Shown here: positions 14,163-24,428 of the stretch, in pieces
Position numbering within the stretch: position 1 is the stretch's first letter
Layout of the letters: every line of letters begins with the position of its first letter
IMG/VR virus record: IMGVR_UViG_3300033149_004402
Span: 1-32,109 of that record
Strand: one strand, 5' to 3'
Source of the DNA: a virus
Length of the DNA stretch: 32,109 nt
The notes under the pieces: model-generated
Seen by the model: only the letters and a program-made list of their open reading frames with translations
Databases searched by the model: none
Told to the model about the DNA's origin: nothing
Made by a program: the position numbers and the translations under genes

Positions 14163-15348
14163 CGGGGCTTGCGGGCAGTTGCGGTGTTACCTGCCCGCGC
14201 AGAAGTTTGTCGAGCACGGGGTCGCCGAGGCCGTCGTCGTCGATGCGAGATACGACAGGGCGGAAATCTCGCACATCCTCGGTGACTGGGCCGATATCGT
14301 CGTGTTCCAGTACCCCATCACCGAGGCGAAGCTCCACTACATCGAGTGGGCGAAGGAGCGCGGCAGGCCCAAGATCGTCGTCGAGATGGACGACAACCCC
14401 TGGAAGGTGTCCCCCTTCAACCTGATGGGATACCCGGGGTTCGGGACCGAGGAAGTCTGGTGGTCCCCGCCCGGCGCGAAGGAGCCGGAACCCCTGTGGC
14501 TCGACGCGAGCAATCCCGTCGCGCGGGAGCGGAACGTTCCCCGGTCGCGGCTGATTGATATCGAGGCCAACAGGAAGCGCCACGAGATATTCACGCGCTG
14601 CCTCGAACTGGCCGACCTTGCCACGACGCCCTCGAAGCACCTGGCGGACGTGTTCCGCGAGCACAACGAGAACGTGCTGGTCTGGCCGAACTGCCTGGAC
14701 TTCCGTTACTGGAAGCCCTACCGGGCAAGGCGCAGCGACCCGGACTTCGTGCGGATAGGCTGGCACGGGGGCATCAGCCACTACGAGGACTGGCACAGCG
14801 TCACGAAGCCCCTGCGCAAGGTCATCCGGCGCAACAAGAAGACGAAGCTCATCATCTTCGGCTCGGCGTTTCCGGCGACCCTCAAGGGCTTTCCGAAGAA
14901 GCGCATGGAGTGGTGCCAGTGGTGCGACGTGAAGATGTTTCCGTTCGTGCTGGCGTGGCTCCAGTTCGACATCGGCATATGCCCGCTTCTGCCGAACGAG
15001 TTCAGCCGGTGTAAGAGTGCCATCAAGTTCGCCGAATACGGGGCGCTGGGGATACCCGTCGTCGCCTCCGACTGTCCGCCGTACAGCGACGCAATCAAGC
15101 CCGGCAGGACGGGCTTCCTCGCCGGGGATGACGAGGACTGGGTGGAGGCGCTGGAGGAGTTGATAAACGACCCCGACCGCAGGCGGGAGGTCGGGGCCGC
15201 GGCGATGTGCGCCGTTCGGGAGGAATACGACATAGACCGGAGGATACACGACCTGGCGGCGGCCTACCGCTCCCTTCTGGACGGAGATACGGAAGATGGC
15301 CCTGACGAAAGCTCAGTTGCTCACGCGGGCGCGAACGCTGGCGGCTGA
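14134..15348 (+). CDS. GT-B glycosyltransferase (GT1/GT4-like)
   Basis: Predicted 404-residue two-domain GT-B enzyme, started from TTG 14134 behind GGGAGGGG. The N-terminal acceptor domain begins 'RVAFRHKDSGACGQLRCYLPA', and the linker region has 'LATTPSKHLADVFREH'. The donor domain shows 'RIGWHGGISHYEDW', a 'DIGICPLLPNEFSRCKSAI' strand-helix and 'KFAEYGALGIPVVASD', which is the ExxxxxxxE-type nucleotide-sugar site of GT4. The last 18 residues overlap the start of the adaptor gene in another frame. Last gene of the first cassette. Confidence 0.85.
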   Translation: MRVAFRHKDSGACGQLRCYLPAQKFVEHGVAEAVVVDARYDRAEISHILGDWADIVVFQYPITEAKLHYIEWAKERGRPKIVVEMDDNPWKVSPFNLMGYPGFGTEEVWWSPPGAKEPEPLWLDASNPVARERNVPRSRLIDIEANRKRHEIFTRCLELADLATTPSKHLADVFREHNENVLVWPNCLDFRYWKPYRARRSDPDFVRIGWHGGISHYEDWHSVTKPLRKVIRRNKKTKLIIFGSAFPATLKGFPKKRMEWCQWCDVKMFPFVLAWLQFDIGICPLLPNEFSRCKSAIKFAEYGALGIPVVASDCPPYSDAIKPGRTGFLAGDDEDWVEALEELINDPDRRREVGAAAMCAVREEYDIDRRIHDLAAAYRSLLDGDTEDGPDESSVAHAGANAGG

Positions 15349-15949
15349 CCCGCACAACGGGTTCTTCACGGACGACCGGCTTACCGAATGGCTCAATGAT
15401 GCGCAGGAGGAATGGGCCGAACAGACCAAGTGCCTGTGGCGATACTTCACGACGACGAGCGTTGAAAGCCAGCAGGAGTACGCCCCTCCTGGTGGCTTTT
15501 TTCCGTGCACCATCTACAAGGTCACGTTCAACAGCGGAACGGGCGGGGACAAGCCCCTGTCGCCGCTGCGCTGGTTCGACGAGGTGTACGACTACTCGAC
15601 GACGTGGAACACCACGGAGGGCCTTCCGCAGTACTACTACATCCGCGAAAACCTTATCGGCCTCGTCCCCATCCCCAGCTCGGACTATGCGGGCAAGACC
15701 ATCCGGGCGGAGGGATACCGCCAGCCCTCGACCATCGACGACAGCACCAGCCCGAATATCGACGACGAGTACCACAAGTACCTGCCCTACTACGTCGCCG
15801 CGCAAATGGCGGCGATTGACGGGCGCACCGACCTCCAGGTGAGATACGAAAGGTACTTCTACGGCAATATGGGGCGCGTCAAGGCGCTCTATGTCAACCC
15901 GCAGCCGGAGAACCGCCTGCGGCAGGTCAACTCGATAGCAATCAAGTGA
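15296..15949 (+). CDS. Head-tail adaptor protein (SU10-like)
   Basis: Predicted 217-residue adaptor that sits beneath the portal. The N-terminal 'MALTKAQLLTRARTLA' helix followed by 'FTDDRLTEWLNDAQEEWAEQ' (24-43) is the hallmark of phage adaptor proteins, with a beta-rich middle and a helical C-terminal 'DDEYHKYLPYYVAAQMAAIDG' segment (pieces around 157-180). Start ATG 15296 lies within the 3' end of the glycosyltransferase gene, with GGAG upstream. It returns the map to morphogenesis genes. Confidence 0.78.
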   Translation: MALTKAQLLTRARTLAADPHNGFFTDDRLTEWLNDAQEEWAEQTKCLWRYFTTTSVESQQEYAPPGGFFPCTIYKVTFNSGTGGDKPLSPLRWFDEVYDYSTTWNTTEGLPQYYYIRENLIGLVPIPSSDYAGKTIRAEGYRQPSTIDDSTSPNIDDEYHKYLPYYVAAQMAAIDGRTDLQVRYERYFYGNMGRVKALYVNPQPENRLRQVNSIAIK

Positions 15950-15958
15950 GGTGGCGAC

Positions 15959-16198
15959 ATGAGCCCGGAGTCCGTTGAGGCTCGCCTGGCGCGGGTCGAT
16001 GAACGCACGCAAGCGATGTCGAACAAGCTCGATTACCTGGTCACCAAGTTGGATTCTCTGCCGTGCGACAGTATGCGGGCGCGGGTCGCGGTGATTGAGA
16101 ACGGCATCCGCCGCCGCGCCGGGATTATAAGCGCCGTCGTCGCGGGTGTAGTGAGCGCGTTCGGCTGGCTCGGCAGCCGGCTGATGCACGGGCAGTAG
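15959..16198 (+). CDS. Coiled-coil membrane protein (XhlA-like layout)
   Basis: Predicted 79-residue protein with GAGGTGG before ATG 15959. Residues 1-45 form a coiled coil ('ARLARVDERTQAMSNKLDYL'). A basic 'IRRRAG' precedes one C-terminal membrane segment ('IISAVVAGVVSAFGWLG'). This layout resembles XhlA-type haemolysin-associated and holin-accessory proteins, but no lysin gene is in the window. It could equally be a virion component. Confidence 0.55.
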   Translation: MSPESVEARLARVDERTQAMSNKLDYLVTKLDSLPCDSMRARVAVIENGIRRRAGIISAVVAGVVSAFGWLGSRLMHGQ

Positions 16199-16207
16199 GG
16201 GAGGGCG

Positions 16208-17200
16208 ATGGCGCTTCTGAGATATCCCGATACGGTGAAGGCGGACGAGGACCGCTACCGCTACCTTTGTGCGGCGCTTGAAGCGCTCAGGCGCAAGCAC
16301 AATACGCGGGCGGGGGACGTGTCCCCGGAGGCGCGGAAGTTCCGTCTCGCGTGGAAGGCTCCACATCGGGCAGTTGTCGGCGAGATACTGAAGTATCGCC
16401 CGCTGTGTGCGACACGGGATTTCGTGCCCGTCGATGATGAGCCGGACCCAACGCTTGCCACGCTGAAGCGAGAAGGATACTCCGACTGGAAGTCCGTTGA
16501 CGTAAAGAGACTCACGGGCGCAGACCTCGATCGCGTGGTCGGCGCGGCTCCGATCCCGCCCGACCCCATAGAGGATTTCACGACCTATACGGAGGTGGAT
16601 GGCGGGGACGACCTGACCGTTACCGCCTCCAAGATAACGGTATCGACGATGCGCCGCGACGTGGTGGACTACTGCTACTGCGATAAGGGCGTAGACCATT
16701 TCGGCGCGACATTCGAACATCTCTACAACATCCAGGTTACGTACAACAACGCGAACTGCGTCTGCGGCTGGTGGGCGGTCTCCAACGCCATCGACCACAT
16801 CAAGGGATGGGACAACAATAACAGCCAGGCCATTCACTTCTCGTTCTATGGTGCAGTGGACACCCTGCGTTTCAGGAACGAGGAAGGCGCTGGCTCGCAG
16901 GATGATATCGTTCCCGACATTGCGCTGAGCACGGACTACTACTGCACGACGGAGCGAACCGGCGAAACGGCCATTGAGACCCGGGTCTACACCGATGCAG
17001 CCCGCACAAACCTTTACGATACCGTTAGTCTCAGCGTCACCAGCGGGCGGCGCTATCGGTACATGTTCGTGACGGTCTCTAAGTACGTGGCGGGAACGCC
17101 CGACAGTGTTTCCGGTTTCATTGAAAACCTGGACCTTCAGGAATCGTCGGGACCGGCGGTCCCGGTGCTCGTGAACGCCTACCGGCGCAGACGGTCATAA
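16208..17200 (+). CDS. Putative tail structural protein
   Basis: Predicted 330-residue protein. The first 115 residues are charged and helical. From about residue 120 onwards the sequence is a beta-rich domain with many Tyr, Thr and Asp. 'FTTYTEVDGGDDLTVTASKI' opens it, a Cys pair lies in 'DYCYCDKG', and 'YIQV/YNN'-type strands follow, suggesting a jelly-roll or concanavalin-type fold. Ribosome site GGGGAGGG lies before ATG 16208. The position between adaptor and tail genes supports a tail or appendage role. Confidence 0.55.
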   Translation: MALLRYPDTVKADEDRYRYLCAALEALRRKHNTRAGDVSPEARKFRLAWKAPHRAVVGEILKYRPLCATRDFVPVDDEPDPTLATLKREGYSDWKSVDVKRLTGADLDRVVGAAPIPPDPIEDFTTYTEVDGGDDLTVTASKITVSTMRRDVVDYCYCDKGVDHFGATFEHLYNIQVTYNNANCVCGWWAVSNAIDHIKGWDNNNSQAIHFSFYGAVDTLRFRNEEGAGSQDDIVPDIALSTDYYCTTERTGETAIETRVYTDAARTNLYDTVSLSVTSGRRYRYMFVTVSKYVAGTPDSVSGFIENLDLQESSGPAVPVLVNAYRRRRS

Positions 17201-17215
17201 TAGAGGGCATCCCAC

Positions 17216-18511
17216 ATGCAGCGGCTCAAGCAATCAACGGCGGCGACTGTAAAGCTCGGCCCGTTTCTTGACGACACCGACGGCAAGACGGCGGAGACCG
17301 GGCTGACGATAAGCCAAGCGGATATTCGCCTTTCCAAGAACGGGGGCGATTTCGCGCAGACCAACAACAGCGCCGGCGCAACGCATGACGAGAACGGCTG
17401 GTACGACGTGCCGCTTGACGCCACGGATACCAACACCCCCGGTCGATTGATTGTCGCCGTGCATGAATCCGGCGCGCTCCCCGTCTGGCGGGAGTTCGAG
17501 GTGGTCCCGGCCAACGTCTACGATTCCCTCTTCAGCACCGACAAGCTCCAGGTGGACGTGACGCAAATCGGGGGCGACGCGCAGAGCGCCACCGACCTGA
17601 AGGACTTCGCCGATACGGGCTACGACCCGTCCACGCATGAAATCGCCGGCATAACCGCAACCGTTGACGCGAACCTCATCCAGATCGACGGCAACGCGAC
17701 CAACGGCAACAACGCCACGCTCTATCTCAAGAAGCTGGACATCCAGAATAGTGACGGCGACGCGGTGAACATCGCAAGCACGGGGAACAACGGGAATGGA
17801 GTGAAAATCGCCGGCAACGGCCAAGGAAAGGGCATATACGGCGACACAATCTCGATGAGCGGGAATGTGAGCATTAACGGCGGCCTGTATCTCCAGAACA
17901 CCAATAGCTACGCCTTGCTGATTAGCAGTGGCGCCACTGGGGGGGCGCCAGCGCTATTGATAAATGCCACTGGAACGGGACACGCGGTGCGGATTGATGC
18001 CGGCGGCGACGGAACACATGCTCTCTATTTGAGAGGCGGTCTGACGTCTGGAAATGCGATTTACGCTGTTGCCCGTGGTGGCAACTCCGACGCGGTCAAG
18101 CTTGAAGGCAACGGCACCGGCCAGGACATCAAGGCAAGCGAGATCGACGACATCAAGACCGCCACCGACCAGCTCAACTTCTCGGGCACGGACGTGAAGG
18201 CCACGCTCGACGGCGAAACCGTGGACGTGGGCAAGCTCGAAGGCGTCGCCCTGTCCTCCAAGGTCGGCGACAACTTCAACGTCTACTGGCAGAACGGCGG
18301 CTCGGACAGCACAGTGACCGTGGACGACCTCGGCTTCGTCAAGAAGTTCATCAACAACAAGAAGGTCATCGACACGAGCGGCAACACGCTTACGCTCTAC
18401 GACGACGACGGCACGACGGTCCTGGCCGTGTGGCCGCTCAAGGACAAGGACGCCAGCGGCATCACGTTCGCATCGGGAGTCGTGGCACAAGTTGACGAGC
18501 GCACGACATGA
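17216..18511 (+). CDS. Tail fibre/appendage protein with beta-helix-like region
   Basis: Predicted 431-residue protein. Residues 1-95 form a beta-sandwich-type domain ('ATVKLGPFLDDTDGKTAETG', 'LPVWREFEVVPANVYD') that I recall as common in environmental phage tail proteins. From about 140 to 300, repeating Gly/Asn/Ile/Leu/Ala rungs ('GVKIAGNGQGKGIYG', 'GHAVRIDAGGDGTHALYLRG') suggest a right-handed beta-helix. The C-terminus has 'KKVIDTSGNTLTLYDDDGTT', as in small trimerising tips. Likely a host-contact or baseplate component. Confidence 0.65.
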   Translation: MQRLKQSTAATVKLGPFLDDTDGKTAETGLTISQADIRLSKNGGDFAQTNNSAGATHDENGWYDVPLDATDTNTPGRLIVAVHESGALPVWREFEVVPANVYDSLFSTDKLQVDVTQIGGDAQSATDLKDFADTGYDPSTHEIAGITATVDANLIQIDGNATNGNNATLYLKKLDIQNSDGDAVNIASTGNNGNGVKIAGNGQGKGIYGDTISMSGNVSINGGLYLQNTNSYALLISSGATGGAPALLINATGTGHAVRIDAGGDGTHALYLRGGLTSGNAIYAVARGGNSDAVKLEGNGTGQDIKASEIDDIKTATDQLNFSGTDVKATLDGETVDVGKLEGVALSSKVGDNFNVYWQNGGSDSTVTVDDLGFVKKFINNKKVIDTSGNTLTLYDDDGTTVLAVWPLKDKDASGITFASGVVAQVDERTT

Positions 18512-18723
18512 GTTGGACTGAGGAGACGCGACCGAGCACGACGTGGGCCGAAGAAGGCGGCGCAAGTCCGACCTTCGGCGCGGCGCAGTGGTCATGGCCG
18601 TTGTGGATGCCGTTCATGCTTCTCGGCCTCGGCGCGGGGGGAGAACACGCCGCCGGGTCGTGGACCGAGGAGAGCGGTCGTCCGTCGGACGCCTTTACCG
18701 AGGAAACAGGAAGGCCAGCGTAG
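18508..18723 (+). CDS. Small WTEE-repeat protein
   Basis: The start overlaps the previous stop (ATGA). The 71-residue product carries four copies of an [W/F]-x-E-E motif: 'SWTEETRPS', 'TWAEEGGAS', 'SWTEESGRPS' and 'AFTEETGRP'. These lie on both sides of one hydrophobic segment ('WPLWMPFMLLGLGAG', about 30-44). Such repeats suggest binding to a repeated surface or a membrane hairpin between two tail copies. Family unknown. Confidence 0.55.
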   Translation: MSWTEETRPSTTWAEEGGASPTFGAAQWSWPLWMPFMLLGLGAGGEHAAGSWTEESGRPSDAFTEETGRPA

Positions 18724-20943
<2,220 letters not shown>

Positions 20944-20968
20944 AAACAGAAAACGATGAGGGTCAAGG

Positions 20969-21364
20969 ATGCGTGACTACAAGCTCTGTCCGGGAAGAGA
21001 GGTGCGCGGCCTGGATAAGGCTGGGAGGGAGATAGCGCTGTGCACCGCTGTCGTGAAGCATATCGGCTTCCCCCACATGGTGAGCGAGGGCGTCTGCAAG
21101 CGCTGTGCCGAGAGCGGCCCCCCGGACCCCCGCAATCCGTACTTCCGCGAGTTCTGCGTCGGTCAGTTGCGCGTGCGCCTCTGGTGCCCGGAACGGCATG
21201 ACAAGGATTATCCCGCCGAGATAACCCGCGAGGCGGCCTTCACGAAGCTGGCCCGAAGGTTCCTGGGGCGCGAGGAGGCCAAGGACGTGCTGCGCGAGGC
21301 GGCCAGGCGCGGGCTGAACCCCGACCGGCTGGCGGCAATGGCGGAGACCGAAGGCATAGCGTGA
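20969..21364 (+). CDS. Hypothetical Cys-containing protein
   Basis: Predicted 131-residue protein from ATG 20969 after GAGGGTCAAGG. The first 70 residues have spaced Cys (for example 'YKLCPGREVRG', 'ALCTAV', 'VCKRCAE', 'EFCVGQ', 'LWCPERH'), which could bind one or two zinc ions. The second half is a helical pair with 'REEAKDVLREAARRG'. It is the first gene after the propeller break and overlaps the next gene (GTGA). No family recognised. Confidence 0.6.
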   Translation: MRDYKLCPGREVRGLDKAGREIALCTAVVKHIGFPHMVSEGVCKRCAESGPPDPRNPYFREFCVGQLRVRLWCPERHDKDYPAEITREAAFTKLARRFLGREEAKDVLREAARRGLNPDRLAAMAETEGIA

Positions 21365-21591
21365 TGAACTTCCGGGAGGAGCTTCGCTCGCTGGCGAGGA
21401 CCGCTGCGAGGATGCGCGCCCGCCGCGAAATCAAGGTGGACGACGAGGAGTTCAACCGGCGGATGTCCATCTGCCTGGCGTGCAGGAAGGTGGGGCATTT
21501 CCGCCGGTCGCACCAGTGCCGCGTCTGCGGCTGCATCCTTGAGCGCAAGGCCCGCTTACTTGAGTTCCATTGCGACCTGGGGAAATGGTGA
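21361..21591 (+). CDS. Small zinc-finger protein (DUF6171-like)
   Basis: GTG 21361 overlaps the previous stop; ATG 21364 is one codon on. The 76-residue product begins 'NFREELRSLART', continues with a basic helix, and ends in a four-Cys knuckle: 'ICLACRKVG', 'CRVCGCILERKARL' and the closing 'CDLGKW'. This order resembles small phage proteins of the DUF6171 type, from family memory. The first 11 residues of its core (FREELRSLART) recur at the start of the next protein. Confidence 0.65.
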   Translation: MMNFREELRSLARTAARMRARREIKVDDEEFNRRMSICLACRKVGHFRRSHQCRVCGCILERKARLLEFHCDLGKW

Positions 21592-23225
21592 GTTTCAGGG
21601 AAGAACTGAGGAGCCTGGCACGGACGTACCGCGCACCGGCGCTGCCCCCCCCCGAGGATTTCGAGGGGCGAATCGACGTGGTCCTGCCGATGCGCAACGA
21701 GGGCGACGAGATCGTCCACACGATTCGGTCCATGCGCCACTGGAAGGCACCCAAGACCCGGCTTCGCTTTATCGTCATCGACGACGGGTCAACGGACGGC
21801 TGCGGCAACAAGGTCAGGCGGGCGCACGACGTTCTCTACGTGAGGCACATTGCCCCGCAGGGTGAGGGATACTGTCGCAATCTCGGCGTTTGCCTTACGA
21901 TAGACGACCCGCCGAGGGGGTACGTGACGCTCGACGCCCACATGCGCGCCACGGGCAAATACCCGCTGGAATCGCTTGTGCTGGCCGCCGAGCGGACGGG
22001 CGGCCTCGTCTGCGCACAGACGGGGAACATCGACCGTGAGCACGACTTCCACGGATACGGCGGGCGGTTCGCCTGGCACATGGTTGACATCGACCGGCAC
22101 CGGCGCGCGGGGCTGCGCATGTCGTGGGCATACGACCACAAGTGCGAGCTCCAGCCGGTCCAGGCGGTCTACGGCGCAAGCTACTGCTGGACGCCGGAGA
22201 CGTTCAGGCGTCTCGGCGGGTGGCTGGACACCATAGGCGCCTACGGCTACGGCGAACCCGCGCTCTGCATCAAGGCGTACTTCCTTGACATTCCCCGTCA
22301 TTGTCATACGGGGGTCCGCCTGCTTCACAAGTTCCGGGTGCAGCGACCTTATTCCACGCCGGCAAGCGACTACTGGCGCAACTACGTGTGGTGCAACCGC
22401 ATCCTGTTCGGGGACGAGGCGTTCGAGGAGGTGTTCTGGCCGCTCGCCGCGCGCCGCGACCGGGATGGGGCGCTCCGGGCGTTGGCGCGACACCCGATGG
22501 CGCTGGAGCTCAACGCGGCTTTCCAGAAGCGCAAGCTGCACACGGATGAGGAGTGCCTGAAGTGGATGCGGGTGCCGCACCCGGACAGGACGCAGTCGAT
22601 TATCACGACCATCTACGCCCCGAACGAAAGAATGGAGAAGGTCGTCCTTGCGAGCCTGTCGGCCACGACTGCGGAGTTCCCCGACGACGAGAAGTTCGCG
22701 GCGATTGATGCCGCCACGCCCGCAATCGAGGCGTTCTGTCGTCGCAACGGATGGAATATGGTCAAGCTCCGGGAGGGCTCGCCGCCGCGCATGGGGAGCC
22801 TGTTGCGCAAGGCACTCCAGCTGGTTAGGACGAACACCGTCTGGACCATCGAGCACGACGTGGAGGTGCGCCCGGGTGCGAGGGAAACCCTTGCGGGACT
22901 GCTGCCCAAGCACCCTCAGCTCGCGGGGATAGAGTGCATGACCGTTGACGGCGCCGGCAAGCCGTTCTACCCAGCGACATCCAAGCAACTGAGGCCGCTC
23001 AAGGATGCCCCGGGAGTGCTTGCCGTCTACCCCATCGCCTCCCTTTGCTGCGTCGCGTGGCGGACGCAGGCGCTCAGGGACATAGACTGGCCGCAGGTGC
23101 CCGACTATCCCGCCTGTGACCGCGCCATCTCCCGCCTGTTACGGGCGGCGGGGTGGGAGATCGGCATGACGCGGGACGCGACGGCCCGGCATCACTTCGC
23201 CGGTGCGCGCCGATGGCTGCCGTGA
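21585..23225 (+). CDS. Two-domain glycosyltransferase, GalNAc-transferase-like first domain
   Basis: Predicted 546-residue protein from ATG 21585 (GTG 21588 would overlap the previous stop as GTGA). The first GT-A domain has 'IDVVLPMRNEGDEIVHTIRS', 'RFIVIDDGSTDG' (61-72) and 'VTLDAHMR' (114-121), the DxH metal motif (Asp117, His119) typical of polypeptide GalNAc-transferases rather than the DxD of most GT2 enzymes. 'GAYGYGEPALCIKAYF' supplies the acidic acceptor-lobe segment. The second domain (about 336-546) starts 'TQSIITTIYAPNERMEKVV', with 'WTIEHDVEVRPGA' at 420-432. It sits directly downstream of the Thr/Ser repeat gene. Confidence 0.78.
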   Translation: MVSFREELRSLARTYRAPALPPPEDFEGRIDVVLPMRNEGDEIVHTIRSMRHWKAPKTRLRFIVIDDGSTDGCGNKVRRAHDVLYVRHIAPQGEGYCRNLGVCLTIDDPPRGYVTLDAHMRATGKYPLESLVLAAERTGGLVCAQTGNIDREHDFHGYGGRFAWHMVDIDRHRRAGLRMSWAYDHKCELQPVQAVYGASYCWTPETFRRLGGWLDTIGAYGYGEPALCIKAYFLDIPRHCHTGVRLLHKFRVQRPYSTPASDYWRNYVWCNRILFGDEAFEEVFWPLAARRDRDGALRALARHPMALELNAAFQKRKLHTDEECLKWMRVPHPDRTQSIITTIYAPNERMEKVVLASLSATTAEFPDDEKFAAIDAATPAIEAFCRRNGWNMVKLREGSPPRMGSLLRKALQLVRTNTVWTIEHDVEVRPGARETLAGLLPKHPQLAGIECMTVDGAGKPFYPATSKQLRPLKDAPGVLAVYPIASLCCVAWRTQALRDIDWPQVPDYPACDRAISRLLRAAGWEIGMTRDATARHHFAGARRWLP

Positions 23226-24019
23226 CGCTGGCGGCGGTTGTGCGCATGCACGACGCGCACGAGATTGCGGCGCTCGTGATAGATTCGCTTCTGTCGCTTT
23301 GCGACTGGGTGGCCGTGCAGCTCAACAATCCCACGGCGGAGCTCCTTGCGGTGCTGAAGGACGTTCCAGGCATCGCGGAGACGGCCTGCTTCCGCGAGCC
23401 GTACAGGGACCACGAATCCCTCAACCGGATGGTTGCCATGTGCGGGCGCGTCAGGCCCCGGTGGTGCCTCCTGTCCGACCAGGACGAGATTTACCCGCCC
23501 AACCTGCGAGCGGTGCTGGACAAGGCCGATAGCCGCGGCATGTGGGCAGTGCGCTTCCCGACGATAACGCCCGTGGGGACCGTAGACAACATCATAGCGC
23601 GGGTCGCCGCCGACCGCCTCGGCCCGCACGCCAAGGCTTTCCGCTGGGGTCCCCGGCTGAAGTTCGGCCCGCGCCTGTCGTACCACCGTGTCGATGATGC
23701 CGAATACAGGCGGCGGACGATGGTATCCGCCTATCCCCTGCGGCACTGCGCGTTCCTGTTGCCGTCGATGGTCGAGAGGCGCAAGACGAAAATCGCCCGC
23801 GCCTGGGAATGGTTCGTCAGGGGACGGCCGTGGCGCACGGTGCCCTTCGACGCCCGAAAAACGTACCGCGAGTGGCTGGGGGGACCGCACCTTGCACCAG
23901 AGCAGCAAGCGCGAGATGCGCAGAATCCTCTACGCGCGACTGGACCCCGAGGCGCCCCTGCGCATTCTCGACCTGGGAAGCCGGAGGGTCCAGGGGGACA
24001 GGCAGGGCACGTACCGTGA
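23213..24019 (+). CDS. Glycosyltransferase-like protein (GT2-type)
   Basis: The start is ATG 23213 or GTG 23222; the latter overlaps the previous stop as GTGA. 'VTLAAVVRMHDAHEIAALV' opens a nucleotide-binding fold, and 'RWCLLSDQDEIYPPNL' (about residues 83-98) gives a DxDE metal site as in GT2-like enzymes acting on lipopolysaccharide. Useful sequence ends near the 'FDARKTYREWLGG' segment. The last 40 residues overlap the next gene in another frame and are Gly/Pro-rich run-on. Function as a sugar transferase is likely; the substrate is unknown. Confidence 0.68.
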   Translation: MAAVTLAAVVRMHDAHEIAALVIDSLLSLCDWVAVQLNNPTAELLAVLKDVPGIAETACFREPYRDHESLNRMVAMCGRVRPRWCLLSDQDEIYPPNLRAVLDKADSRGMWAVRFPTITPVGTVDNIIARVAADRLGPHAKAFRWGPRLKFGPRLSYHRVDDAEYRRRTMVSAYPLRHCAFLLPSMVERRKTKIARAWEWFVRGRPWRTVPFDARKTYREWLGGPHLAPEQQARDAQNPLRATGPRGAPAHSRPGKPEGPGGQAGHVP

Positions 24020-24389
24020 CCTCATGTCCCCGGTGTGGACCTACACGGGGTGCGATATCGAGCCCGGCGACAACGTTGACCTGGTGCTCAGAGACGGTCT
24101 CCACCTAGATACGGATGGGCACGGATGGGATGTGCTCATCTCCGGGCAGTGCCTGGAGCACGTCGAGCGCCCGTGGGAGTTGTTGCCCGGTGTCGTGAAG
24201 GCGCTTCGCCCCGGGGCGTGGGCTTTCATAACCGCGCCGTGGCGATGGCGCGTCCACCGCTATCCGCTGGACTGCTGGCGGATACTCCCGGACGGGATGA
24301 GGGTGCTCCTGGCGGACGCCGGATTGACAGTCGTCGAGACCTACATCCGGGACAACGACTGCTGGGGCATCGGCCGCCTGCCTGAATAG
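23892..24389 (+). CDS. SAM-dependent methyltransferase
   Basis: Predicted 165-residue class I methyltransferase from TTG 23892, with a GGGGGG run at 23878-23883. 'RILDLGSRRVQG' (24-35) is the SAM loop, and 'YTGCDIEPGDNVD' (51-63) ends strand 2 with the acidic ribose ligand. 'WDVLISGQCLEHVERPWELL' (79-98) and 'ALRPGAWAFITAPW' (104-117) follow, and the 'HRYPLDCWRILPDGMR' block is typical of sugar- or lipid-modifying family-11 enzymes. It begins inside the previous reading frame. Last step before the radical SAM gene. Confidence 0.8.
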   Translation: MHQSSKREMRRILYARLDPEAPLRILDLGSRRVQGDRQGTYRDLMSPVWTYTGCDIEPGDNVDLVLRDGLHLDTDGHGWDVLISGQCLEHVERPWELLPGVVKALRPGAWAFITAPWRWRVHRYPLDCWRILPDGMRVLLADAGLTVVETYIRDNDCWGIGRLPE

Positions 24390-24428
24390 TTCCACCGAAG
24401 CATGAATATTGAAGTGGGAGGGGGCGCA

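Noticed and set aside
17926-17939. Perfect 14-bp palindrome CAGTGGCGCCACTG inside the tail gene
   Set aside because: It lies within a clear coding region and has no paired copy elsewhere that I noticed; probably chance in a Gly/Ala/Thr-rich beta-helix sequence.
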